Of a stretch of 64,000 nucleotides of DNA, positions 42,868 to 50,933 are shown piece after piece. Positions within the stretch are counted from its first letter, which is position 1. Every line of letters begins with the position of its first letter. A program made the position numbers and the translations under genes. Under the pieces are notes generated by a model that made no database searches, was not told where the DNA came from, and saw only the letters and a list, made by a program, of their open reading frames with translations. Source of the stretch: Paenibacillus sp. W2I17. Lineage in GTDB: Bacteria > Bacillota > Bacilli > Paenibacillales > Paenibacillaceae. The stretch spans positions 5,580,001 to 5,644,000 of the forward strand of contig NZ_JAUSXM010000001.1 of NCBI RefSeq assembly GCF_030815985.1. Direction: 5' to 3'.

Positions 42868-43851
42868 ATGGAAACGCTAACAAAAAAATCCGCTTCCGCG
42901 AACAGAAGCAGTGACCCCAAACCGCCTTTAAAGAATCGGCGGAACGGAATTTGGGACAGAATGAAACAGCAGAAATATCTCTATCTCATGTCATTGCCAT
43001 TCGTAGCTTGGGTTTTCGTATTTAACTATCTGCCACTATGGGGATGGACGATGGCTTTCCAAAATTATAAACCTGCCAGATCATTTGGTGATCAAGAGTG
43101 GGTTGGTTTTAAACACTTTGTAGAGCTTTTCAGTGATGATCGTTTCTATCTGGTACTTCGTAATACGCTTGCAATGAGCTTGATGGGACTAGTTGTCGGT
43201 TTTATCGTACCGATATTCTTCGCTATTCTCCTGAATGAAATGAGAGGCATGTTCTTCAAACGTGCCGTGCAAACGGTATCATATCTGCCTCACTTTGTAT
43301 CCTGGGTTGTTGTAGCCGGGATCATTACGAAGATGCTCTCCACCGATGGAGGGATTATCAATGATCTATTGGTAGGACTGAACATTATCGATCAGCCGAT
43401 CCAATTCATGGCCAAGGGGAACTTGTTCTGGTACATTGTAACCGCTTCAGATATGTGGAAGGAAACCGGTTGGAATGCCATCATCTATCTGGCGGCGATT
43501 ACAGGTATCGACAATGAGCTGTATGAAGCTTCCCGTGTAGATGGAGCCAACCGCTGGAGACAGATGTGGCATATTACGCTGCCTGGCATACGGACCACGA
43601 TTTCCGTACTTTTCATCATGTCGATTGGACATCTTATCAGTATCGGTTTCGAGAAGCAGTTCTTGCTTGGCAACAGTCTGGTCACAGACTACTCGGAAGT
43701 ACTTGATCTATACGCGCTCAATTATGGTTTGAATATGGGACGATTCTCATATGGTACAGCCATAGGTATATTCAACTCCGTTGTCAGTATCATCCTTCTG
43801 TTTACTGCGAACGGCTTGTTCAAAAAATTCACTAAAGAAAGCATCATGTAG
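42868..43851 (+). CDS. Oligosaccharide ABC transporter permease (LplB type)
   Basis: 327 residues with six predicted helices after a basic, Ser/Pro-rich N-terminus of about 35 residues. Signatures are FNYLPLWGWTMAFQNYKP and the EAA loop YEASRVDGANRWRQMWHITLPG. GAGGAGGGGG precedes the ATG. LplB/YtcP pairs transport complex oligosaccharides and take an ATPase from elsewhere. It forms a heterodimer with the next gene product (15-bp gap). Confidence 0.94.
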   Translation: METLTKKSASANRSSDPKPPLKNRRNGIWDRMKQQKYLYLMSLPFVAWVFVFNYLPLWGWTMAFQNYKPARSFGDQEWVGFKHFVELFSDDRFYLVLRNTLAMSLMGLVVGFIVPIFFAILLNEMRGMFFKRAVQTVSYLPHFVSWVVVAGIITKMLSTDGGIINDLLVGLNIIDQPIQFMAKGNLFWYIVTASDMWKETGWNAIIYLAAITGIDNELYEASRVDGANRWRQMWHITLPGIRTTISVLFIMSIGHLISIGFEKQFLLGNSLVTDYSEVLDLYALNYGLNMGRFSYGTAIGIFNSVVSIILLFTANGLFKKFTKESIM

Positions 43852-43866
43852 GGAGGGGACGACATT

Positions 43867-44769
43867 ATGGCGAACAAAGCATTCAATGCTACTCGGGGCG
43901 ATAAACTGTTCGATATATTCAACATCCTCGCGATGACCATGGTGCTGGTTGTAACACTTTATCCATTCCTTAACGTACTAGCCATCTCACTCAATAACTC
44001 GACAGATACAGTACGTGGCGGAATTTACTTGTGGCCTCGCGAATTCACATTACAGAACTACAAAACGATTTTCCAATATGATGGATTGCTACAAGGTTTG
44101 CAGATCTCCATTCTGCGTACACTTGTAGGTACCGTGCTCGGATTGATCAGTTCATCCATGATCGCCTTTACACTGAGCAGACCTGATTTTGGACTTAGAA
44201 AATTTGTTTCCACAACGCTCGCGCTCACGATGTATTTCTCCGGTGGTCTGATTCCGGTGTACATTCTGATGCGTGACTTGAACCTGATCGGTACATTCTG
44301 GGTATATGTATTGCCTGGCATGATCAGTGCATTTAACGTGTTCATCATCCGTTCATTCATTGATGGCCTGCCATACTCATTGCAGGAATCCGCGAAGCTG
44401 GACGGAGCGAATGACTTTACGATCTATTACAGAATCATCTTGCCACTGTGTAAACCAGTGCTTGCTACCATCGCATTGTTCCTGGCTGTAGGTCAATGGA
44501 ATGCGTGGTTCGATACGTATCTGTATAATGGTTCAAAGGCACATCTTACCACGCTCCAATATGAGCTGATGAAAGTATTGCAAAGTACGCAGCAAGGCTC
44601 AGGTGCTGGACGAAATGCCAATGATATGGCGCAGCAAATGACACAGATTTCACCGGAATCGATCAAAATGGCGATTACGATCGTTGTAACGGTTCCAATC
44701 CTCATTGTATATCCATTCCTTCAGAAGTACTTTGTTGGCGGTATGACACTGGGCGCAGTAAAAGGTTAA
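43867..44769 (+). CDS. Oligosaccharide ABC transporter permease (YtcP/LplC type)
   Basis: 300 residues with six predicted helices. The EAA loop is ESAKLDGANDFTIYYRIILPL, and FSGGLIPVYILMRDLNL is typical of the family. It is co-transcribed with the preceding permease. The first of three binding-protein genes follows after 187 bp containing two hairpins but no terminator. Confidence 0.94.
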   Translation: MANKAFNATRGDKLFDIFNILAMTMVLVVTLYPFLNVLAISLNNSTDTVRGGIYLWPREFTLQNYKTIFQYDGLLQGLQISILRTLVGTVLGLISSSMIAFTLSRPDFGLRKFVSTTLALTMYFSGGLIPVYILMRDLNLIGTFWVYVLPGMISAFNVFIIRSFIDGLPYSLQESAKLDGANDFTIYYRIILPLCKPVLATIALFLAVGQWNAWFDTYLYNGSKAHLTTLQYELMKVLQSTQQGSGAGRNANDMAQQMTQISPESIKMAITIVVTVPILIVYPFLQKYFVGGMTLGAVKG

Positions 44770-44833
44770 ACAATTGGGTACAGGCTGCCACATAGAGCGG
44801 CCGTACATCTACAAATGAAGCATCAGGATACCC

Positions 44834-44860
44834 GAAGCGCAGCCATTTGGTCTGCGCTTC
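44834..44860 (+). other. Stable hairpin between permease and binding-protein genes
   Basis: GAAGCGCAG pairs with CTGCGCTTC around a 9-nt loop, with an outer ATAC/GTAT extension and no T-run. A second small hairpin, GGGAC-AAAAAA-GTCCC, lies at 44903-44918. Such elements often stabilise the downstream binding-protein mRNA after processing. Confidence 0.5.
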
Positions 44861-44956
44861 ACCGTATAGGGCTGCGGTGTGGTATTCATGAAGCTATAGA
44901 CAGGGACAAAAAAGTCCCGGATAAGACAGACATATGAAACAGGGAGGATTACCATT

Positions 44957-46645
44957 ATGGCAAGTTCCAAAATGAAGATTGCACTGGCACCAGTGCTTGC
45001 AATGTCTTTACTCGCAGGTTGCGGTGGAGGAAGCGGCGGTGATACGTCGTTCAAGGATACAAGCGCAGAGACAACTCCACTTACTTTTGATTTCTTCAGC
45101 GTTGACCCAAGTCCGAACTGGAATGGCATGAAGGATGAAGTAGGTAAAGTCCTTACGGAAAAAACAGGGATAACCCTTAACGGTGAATTTGCCGTTAGTG
45201 GTGGTCAAGATAAGATATCCTTAATGGCGGCGAGCGGAGACTATCCGGATATCGTCTCCCCCAAAGGAGAACTCAGCAAACTGGTGGATGCCGGAGCAAT
45301 GCTCGATCTGACAGATCTGATCGACCAATATGCTCCCAATCTGAAGAAGCTGTATGGTAATTACATGGACCGGTTGAAATACAGTAATGAGGATCAGGCT
45401 ATTTATGTGCTGCCGACGTATTATGCGGTAGACCAGAAGTACTTTGATGCAGGTGGTGGATTTGGCATTCAGCACCGTGTACTGAAAGAACTCGGATACC
45501 CGGAAGTGCGTACACTTGAGGATTACGAGAATGTATTGAAGGCGTACAAAGAGAAACACCCAACGATTGATGGTCAGCCAACGATCCCGTTAACACTGGA
45601 CGCGGATGATTGGAGAATCATGATTACCGTAACGAACCCTGCCTTCCAGGCAACAGGAGCTCCGGATGATGGTGAATACTACATCGATCCAGAGACATAT
45701 GAAGCAAGTCTGCATTACAAACGTCCAGAGGAAAAAGAGTACTTCCGCTGGTTGAACCATATGTACAATGAGGGACTGCTTGATCAGGACAGCTTCATCC
45801 AAAAAACAGACCAATACAAATCCAAAATTGCAAGTGGACGTGTTCTGGGTGTCATTGACCAGGATTGGGGTTATTCCGATGCAGAAAATGCACTGAAATC
45901 TGCGGGCAAGGATGAAGCAACGTATTCACACTTCCCGGTAACCCTGTCCGAGGATATCAAGGATCATGCCTACCAAGACCCTGGTTTTGTATCCGGTTGG
46001 GGTGTAGGGATTACAACATCGAATCCTGACCCGGTTCGTACGATCAAATTCTTCGATTACTTGGCTTCTGAAGAAGGGCAAGTGCTGATGAACTGGGGAA
46101 TTGAGGGCAAACAGTACGAAGTGAAGGACGGCAAACGTGTCATTCCTGCCGACGTTCTGGATCAGAAAACCAATAATGCAGCCGTATTCCAGAAAGAAAC
46201 GGGTATTGGATTGTACACCAATCTGTCCGGTCATTATGGAGACGGTGTGAAGGATTCAACGGATAACTACTACACTACGAATTTCCCTGAACAGATCGTG
46301 GCAGCGTATTCCGATGCAGAGAAAGAAACACTCAAAGCTTACGGTGCTACGACGTGGAAAGATCTGTTCCCGAGTGAAGACGAGTTCCCAATCAAACCAT
46401 GGGGAGCAGCATACAATTTGCCAACACCAGGTGACTCCAACTACAACGTCATCTTCAAGAAAACACAGGATATCATTCGGAAACGTATCCCGGAAGCCAT
46501 TCTGAGTACTCCTGAACAGTTCGATGCGATCTATGACGGCATGATTGCAGAAGTGAACCAAGCAGGAGCAGAGGATATGGAGAAACAATACACTGAACTC
46601 GTTCAAAACCGTGTTCAATTGTGGAGCGGTGAAGAGGCTAAATAA
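44957..46645 (+). CDS. LipO-type oligosaccharide-binding lipoprotein 1
   Basis: 562 residues. The signal peptide ends in LLAGC, followed by a Gly-rich linker. The mature protein is the large (about 540-residue) solute-binding type paired with LplB/YtcP permeases. Shared landmarks with the next two genes are SPNWNGMKDEVG, ASGDYPDIV, LVDAGAMLDLTDLID, the YPEV-TLEDYENVL region and FFDYLASEEGQVL. It has no strong promoter of its own and is probably expressed with the permeases. It is the most diverged of the three paralogues. Confidence 0.92.
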   Translation: MASSKMKIALAPVLAMSLLAGCGGGSGGDTSFKDTSAETTPLTFDFFSVDPSPNWNGMKDEVGKVLTEKTGITLNGEFAVSGGQDKISLMAASGDYPDIVSPKGELSKLVDAGAMLDLTDLIDQYAPNLKKLYGNYMDRLKYSNEDQAIYVLPTYYAVDQKYFDAGGGFGIQHRVLKELGYPEVRTLEDYENVLKAYKEKHPTIDGQPTIPLTLDADDWRIMITVTNPAFQATGAPDDGEYYIDPETYEASLHYKRPEEKEYFRWLNHMYNEGLLDQDSFIQKTDQYKSKIASGRVLGVIDQDWGYSDAENALKSAGKDEATYSHFPVTLSEDIKDHAYQDPGFVSGWGVGITTSNPDPVRTIKFFDYLASEEGQVLMNWGIEGKQYEVKDGKRVIPADVLDQKTNNAAVFQKETGIGLYTNLSGHYGDGVKDSTDNYYTTNFPEQIVAAYSDAEKETLKAYGATTWKDLFPSEDEFPIKPWGAAYNLPTPGDSNYNVIFKKTQDIIRKRIPEAILSTPEQFDAIYDGMIAEVNQAGAEDMEKQYTELVQNRVQLWSGEEAK

Positions 46646-46677
46646 ACGATTAGTCAGTCAGATTAAAAACGAAAAAG

Positions 46678-46703
46678 AACCCAGAGTATCTGGGTTTTTT
46701 TTA
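46678..46703 (+). terminator. Intrinsic terminator after binding protein 1
   Basis: AACCCAGA-GTA-TCTGGGTT followed by TTTTTT. Confidence 0.93.
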
Positions 46704-46706
46704 TCT

Positions 46707-46731
46707 AAAACGTTTTCTAAAAAACGTTTTC
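46707..46731. promoter_or_regulatory. Tandem AAAACGTTTTC elements
   Basis: Two identical 11-bp elements (46707-46717 and 46721-46731), 14 bp apart, lie just upstream of the -35 of the second binding-protein gene. Confidence 0.6.
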
Positions 46732-46749
46732 AATTTTATAAATTCACTA

Positions 46750-46799
46750 TTGACAAGGGATATAGGAGCGATTATTATTCAAGTATGAAAGCACTTACA
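46750..46799 (+). promoter_or_regulatory. Promoter and cre-like site of binding protein 2
   Basis: TTGACA (46750-46755), 17-bp spacer, TATTAT (46773-46778), then ATGAAAGCACTTACA (46785-46799) over the start site. The last matches cre except for A in place of the central G. An AAAACGCTTC element follows at 46900. Confidence 0.8.
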
Positions 46800-47020
46800 T
46801 TTTCTTGTACACCACGTGGCATACACCTGAATCTCAAAGTTAACACTTGCAGAAATGAAGAGGAAAAGGGTAAGAAAAGAACATTTTTTTATTTTTAAGA
46901 AAACGCTTCTAATGTTATAAAAACAAGAAAATTACATTTGTTTCATTTGGTCACGGTATGTGCAGGTCAGCCTGTTATACAAATATACAGCTTCATTAAT
47001 ATCCATAAGGGGGATTACAC

Positions 47021-48724
47021 ATGAAGGGCAAAACACCAAAAACATTCGCAATGCTTCTGTTAGCCAGTGCACTTGCAATTACAGCAGGATGCAGCGGCAG
47101 TGGAGGAGGAACTAATGCTTCAGAAAAGCCGGTTGATTCCGGAGATACAACCAGTCCAGTGACCTTTACATTCTTTGGTGCAGACGCGAGTCCGAACTGG
47201 AATAACATGAAGGATGCTGTCGGTCAAGAGATTACTAAGGCAACGGGAGTTACAATTGAAGCTGAGTATGATGTGAATAATGGTGGTGATCAAAAGATTC
47301 CTTTGATGGCTGCCAGTGGTGATTACCCTGATATTATCTATCCTAAAGGCAACTTGTCTAAGCTTGTGGATGCAGGCGCGATGCTGGACCTGACCGATCT
47401 AATTGAGGAGCATGCTCCCAATTTGAAAAAAATCTATGGTGATCAGATGAACCGTCTGAAATACAGTTTGGAAGATCAAGCCATTTACACGATCCCGACT
47501 AATATGGGTGTAGATAACGTTGCGTTTGATGCTACGGGCGGATTCGAAATTCAACAAAGAGTATTGAAAGAGCTCGGCTACCCTGAAGTAAAAACGCTTG
47601 AGGACTACGAGAACGTACTGAGAACGTATTATGAAAAACATCCAACGATTGATGGTCAACCGACTATTCCGTTAACATTGAATGCAGATGACTGGAAAAT
47701 TATGATTACGGTAACGAACCCTGCATTCCAAGCTACGGGTGGACCGGATGACGGTGAGTATTATATCAACCCTGAGACGTATGAAGCCGTTCTACACTAC
47801 AAACGTCCTGAAGAAAAAGAATATTTCCGTTGGTTGAACAAAATGTACAATGAGGGTCTGCTTGACAAAGATACATTTGTTCAAAAGGATGACCAATACA
47901 AATCCAAAATTGCCAGTGGCCGTGTACTTGGTCTAATCGACCAGGAGTGGAACTATGGTGAGGCAGAGAATGCTTTGAAATCATCTAACGGTGGCGATAA
48001 AACATATGCCCACTTCTCCGTATCCCTGAACAAGGATATTGTGGATCATACGTTCCAACCGACAGGATTTGACGGTTATGGTATCGGAATCACAACTTCG
48101 GCCAAAGATCCGGTACGTATTATCAAATTCATGGATTGGCTTGCTTCCGATGAAGGTCAGGTCCTGAGAAACTGGGGTGTTGAAGGCCAACATTACCAAG
48201 TCGAAAATGGGAAACGCATCATTCCGGCTGACGTACAAGATCGCAAAACCAATGATAACTCTGCTTTTACCAAAGAATCAGGCGTAGGCATGTATAACGT
48301 ATTTAGCGCCAGATACGGTGATGGTGTGAAAGATGCCACAGATAACTATTACACAACGAATTTCCCTGAACAGATTCAAGCAGGTTACACTGCAGCTGAG
48401 AAGGAAACGTTGAAAGCCTATGGTATTACAACATGGAAAGATTTTTATCCTTCCGAAGATGATCTGAAGCTGAAAGATTGGGGGGCAGCATACAACATGC
48501 CTGTACCATCTGACACGGATTACAACGTAACGTTCCAGAAAACACAGGATATCGTACGTAAACGTATTCCAGAGGCGATCCTTGCCAAACCTGAGAACTT
48601 CGACAGCGTATATGATGGTCTTCTGGCTGAACTCGATAAAGCGGGTGCAGTAGAGATGGAGAAACAATACACGGTTTGGATCAAAGAACGTGTAGCTCTC
48701 TGGACTGGAAAAGATGTGAAATAA
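47021..48724 (+). CDS. LipO-type oligosaccharide-binding lipoprotein 2
   Basis: 567 residues with lipobox ITAGC. It is very close to the third paralogue over most of its length (for example IEEHAPNLKKIYG and the TFQ-TGFDGYGIGITTSAKDP region are nearly the same in both) and more distant from the first. It has no own permeases and must dock to the LplB/YtcP pair upstream or compete with its sibling proteins. It has its own promoter and terminator, so dosage can exceed that of the permeases. Confidence 0.92.
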   Translation: MKGKTPKTFAMLLLASALAITAGCSGSGGGTNASEKPVDSGDTTSPVTFTFFGADASPNWNNMKDAVGQEITKATGVTIEAEYDVNNGGDQKIPLMAASGDYPDIIYPKGNLSKLVDAGAMLDLTDLIEEHAPNLKKIYGDQMNRLKYSLEDQAIYTIPTNMGVDNVAFDATGGFEIQQRVLKELGYPEVKTLEDYENVLRTYYEKHPTIDGQPTIPLTLNADDWKIMITVTNPAFQATGGPDDGEYYINPETYEAVLHYKRPEEKEYFRWLNKMYNEGLLDKDTFVQKDDQYKSKIASGRVLGLIDQEWNYGEAENALKSSNGGDKTYAHFSVSLNKDIVDHTFQPTGFDGYGIGITTSAKDPVRIIKFMDWLASDEGQVLRNWGVEGQHYQVENGKRIIPADVQDRKTNDNSAFTKESGVGMYNVFSARYGDGVKDATDNYYTTNFPEQIQAGYTAAEKETLKAYGITTWKDFYPSEDDLKLKDWGAAYNMPVPSDTDYNVTFQKTQDIVRKRIPEAILAKPENFDSVYDGLLAELDKAGAVEMEKQYTVWIKERVALWTGKDVK

Positions 48725-48766
48725 GCTTGAAAACCAAGCATGAAAGCTATTGATTTTCATAGCGAA

Positions 48767-48793
48767 AAAAGCCCTTGAGAAAGGGCTTTTTTT
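48767..48793 (+). terminator. Intrinsic terminator after binding protein 2
   Basis: AAAAGCCCTT-GAGA-AAGGGCTTTT followed by more T. Confidence 0.93.
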
Positions 48794-48797
48794 ATTG

Positions 48798-48880
48798 TTG
48801 ACGTGAGGTGATGGATAGCCTATAATCTATCATGTAAGCACTTTCAGTAAGCGGTTTATCTCATTTCCGAAAACGTTTTA
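48798..48880 (+). promoter_or_regulatory. Promoter, cre-like site and AAAACGTTTT element of binding protein 3
   Basis: TTGACG (48798-48803), 17-bp spacer, TATAAT (48821-48826). ATGTAAGCACTTTCA (48832-48846) lies over the start site and AAAACGTTTTA lies at 48870-48880. Layout and spacing match the promoters at 46750 and 50828. Confidence 0.82.
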
Positions 48881-49045
48881 CGTCTGTTAGAAGAAGAATC
48901 TTTCTTTTTGCAGAATCGAAACGTCAGCTTTAGTAAACACGTCGGAATGAACGATACCGAAAGCGCATTCAAAAAAAGTGGTATCCTCAGGCATAAAGCC
49001 TGTTATACAGATAAAACCTTCATAAATAATAGGGGGAACTAGACA

Positions 49046-50743
49046 ATGAGAGGCAAAATGAAAGGCAATACACCCAAGACGTTTGCAATGTTGATGCTCG
49101 CAAGTGCAATGTTGGTTACAGCTGGCTGTGGGAATTCGGGAACCAAAGAGACTTCGGAGTCCAGCGGAACCGAACCGATCACAGTTACATTCTTCGGGGC
49201 GGATGCTAGTCCAACCTGGAACAAGATGCAAGATGCTGTTGGTAAAAAGATTACGGAACAAACAGGCGTTACCATTGAAGCAGAGTATGATGTAAACGAT
49301 GGTGGTAACCAGAAGATTGCGCTAATGGCTGCCAGTGGTGACTTTCCTGATATGATCTACCCTAAAGGTAACTTATCTAAGCTTGTGGATGCAGGCGCGA
49401 TGCTGGATCTCACGGACCTGATTGAGGAGCATGCTCCCAATTTGAAAAAAATCTATGGGGAACAGATGAACCGTTTGAAATACAGTCTGGAAGATCAAGC
49501 GATCTATACCATTCCAACCAATATGGGTGTTGATAATGTTACGTTTGACGCTACAGGTGGATTTGAAATTCAGCAAAGAGTATTGAAAGAGCTTGGGTAC
49601 CCTGAAGTGAAGACACTTGAGGATTACGAGAATGTACTTAGAGCCTATTATGAAAAACATCCAACCATTGATGGTCAACCAACCATTCCATTAACATTGA
49701 ATGCAGACGACTGGAAAATCATGATCACGGTAACGAACCCGGCTTTCCAGGCAACAGGTGCACCGGATGATGGTGAATATTACATTGACCCTGAAACGTA
49801 TGAAGCAAAATTGCACTACAAACGTCCAGAGGAAAGAGAATATTTCCGCTGGTTGAATAAAATGTACAATGAAGGCCTACTGGACAAAGATGCCTTTGTT
49901 CAAAAGGATGACCAATACAAGTCCAAAATTGCCAGTGGCCGTGTCCTCGGTCTGATTGACCAAGAGTGGAACTATCAAGAAGCGGAGAATGCGCTTAAAT
50001 CATCGGGCAAGGATGATGCCACATATGCTCACTTCTCTGTATCACTTAACGATAAAATTGTGGATCACACGTTCCAACCAGCCGGTTTTGACGGTTATGG
50101 CATTGGGATCACAACTTCGGCCAAAGATCCAGTGCGTATCATCAAATTCATGGATTGGCTTGCTTCCGATGAAGGACAAGTTCTGAGAAACTGGGGTATC
50201 GAAGGTGAACATTACAACGTAGAAGATGGTAAACGCGTGATTCCAGATGACGTTCAGGACCGCAAAACGAATGACAACTCCAATTTCAGTAAGGAAACAG
50301 GAATTGGGATGTATAACGTATTTAGTGCAAGATATGGTGATGGTGTAAAAGATTCTACGGATAACTATTACACAACAAACTTCCCTGAGCAGATTGTAGC
50401 TGGTTACACGGCTGCAGAGAAAGAAACGCTGAAAGCTTATGGTATCACGACTTGGAAAGAGTTCTATCCGGCTGAAGAAGATCTGCCAGTTAAGGATTGG
50501 GGCGCAGCGTATAACATGTCCGTACCATCCGGTACAGACTATGAAGTAACTTTCCAGAAAACGCAGGATATCATCCGTAAACGGATTCCGGAAGCTGTTC
50601 TGACTACACCAGCAAACTTTGATGCAACCTATGATGCTTTACTGGCTGATTTGGACAAAGCGGGTGCAGTTGAAATGGAGAAACAATTTACGGTTTGGGT
50701 TAAGGAACGTGTCTCTCTGTGGACAGGAAAAGACGTAAAATAA
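49046..50743 (+). CDS. LipO-type oligosaccharide-binding lipoprotein 3
   Basis: 565 residues with lipobox VTAGC. Its N-terminal MKGNTPKTFAMLMLASA matches that of paralogue 2 almost exactly, and whole stretches of DNA agree between the two genes (for example around 47356-47440 and 49371-49455). This indicates a recent tandem duplication or gene conversion. Differences concentrate in short patches of the mature protein, such as the segment just after the lipobox. It probably binds a related but not identical oligosaccharide. Confidence 0.92.
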   Translation: MRGKMKGNTPKTFAMLMLASAMLVTAGCGNSGTKETSESSGTEPITVTFFGADASPTWNKMQDAVGKKITEQTGVTIEAEYDVNDGGNQKIALMAASGDFPDMIYPKGNLSKLVDAGAMLDLTDLIEEHAPNLKKIYGEQMNRLKYSLEDQAIYTIPTNMGVDNVTFDATGGFEIQQRVLKELGYPEVKTLEDYENVLRAYYEKHPTIDGQPTIPLTLNADDWKIMITVTNPAFQATGAPDDGEYYIDPETYEAKLHYKRPEEREYFRWLNKMYNEGLLDKDAFVQKDDQYKSKIASGRVLGLIDQEWNYQEAENALKSSGKDDATYAHFSVSLNDKIVDHTFQPAGFDGYGIGITTSAKDPVRIIKFMDWLASDEGQVLRNWGIEGEHYNVEDGKRVIPDDVQDRKTNDNSNFSKETGIGMYNVFSARYGDGVKDSTDNYYTTNFPEQIVAGYTAAEKETLKAYGITTWKEFYPAEEDLPVKDWGAAYNMSVPSGTDYEVTFQKTQDIIRKRIPEAVLTTPANFDATYDALLADLDKAGAVEMEKQFTVWVKERVSLWTGKDVK

Positions 50744-50776
50744 TATGGATTGTCTGCGATCCATGGTTACACAAGG

Positions 50777-50805
50777 AAAGGGCCCTATATGGGGCCTTTT
50801 TTTTG
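50777..50805 (+). terminator. Intrinsic terminator after binding protein 3
   Basis: AAAGGGCCC with GGGGCCTTT around TATAT, then TTTTT. Confidence 0.9.
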
Positions 50806-50827
50806 TGGAATGATGTGATGATTTGCA

Positions 50828-50890
50828 TTGACGCAAATTTTGAAATCACATATAATTTTATTATTGTAAGCACTTACCGAAAACGTTTTA
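50828..50890 (+). promoter_or_regulatory. Promoter, cre-like site and AAAACGTTTT element of the GH95-GH1 operon
   Basis: TTGACG (50828-50833), 17-bp spacer, TATAAT (50851-50856). TTGTAAGCACTTACC lies at 50864-50878, followed at once by AAAACGTTTTA (50880-50890). Confidence 0.82.
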
Positions 50891-50933
50891 TGTCATAACA
50901 AATATACAGCTGATTAAGGAACAGGAGCTAATC

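Noticed and set aside
46611..46898. 95-codon frame after the first binding-protein gene
   Set aside because: It runs through the terminator, tandem AAAACGTTTTC elements and promoter of the next gene.
44957..50743. The three binding-protein genes as an assembly duplication artefact
   Set aside because: Sequences, lipoboxes, promoters and terminators differ in detail among the copies, as expected for real paralogues.
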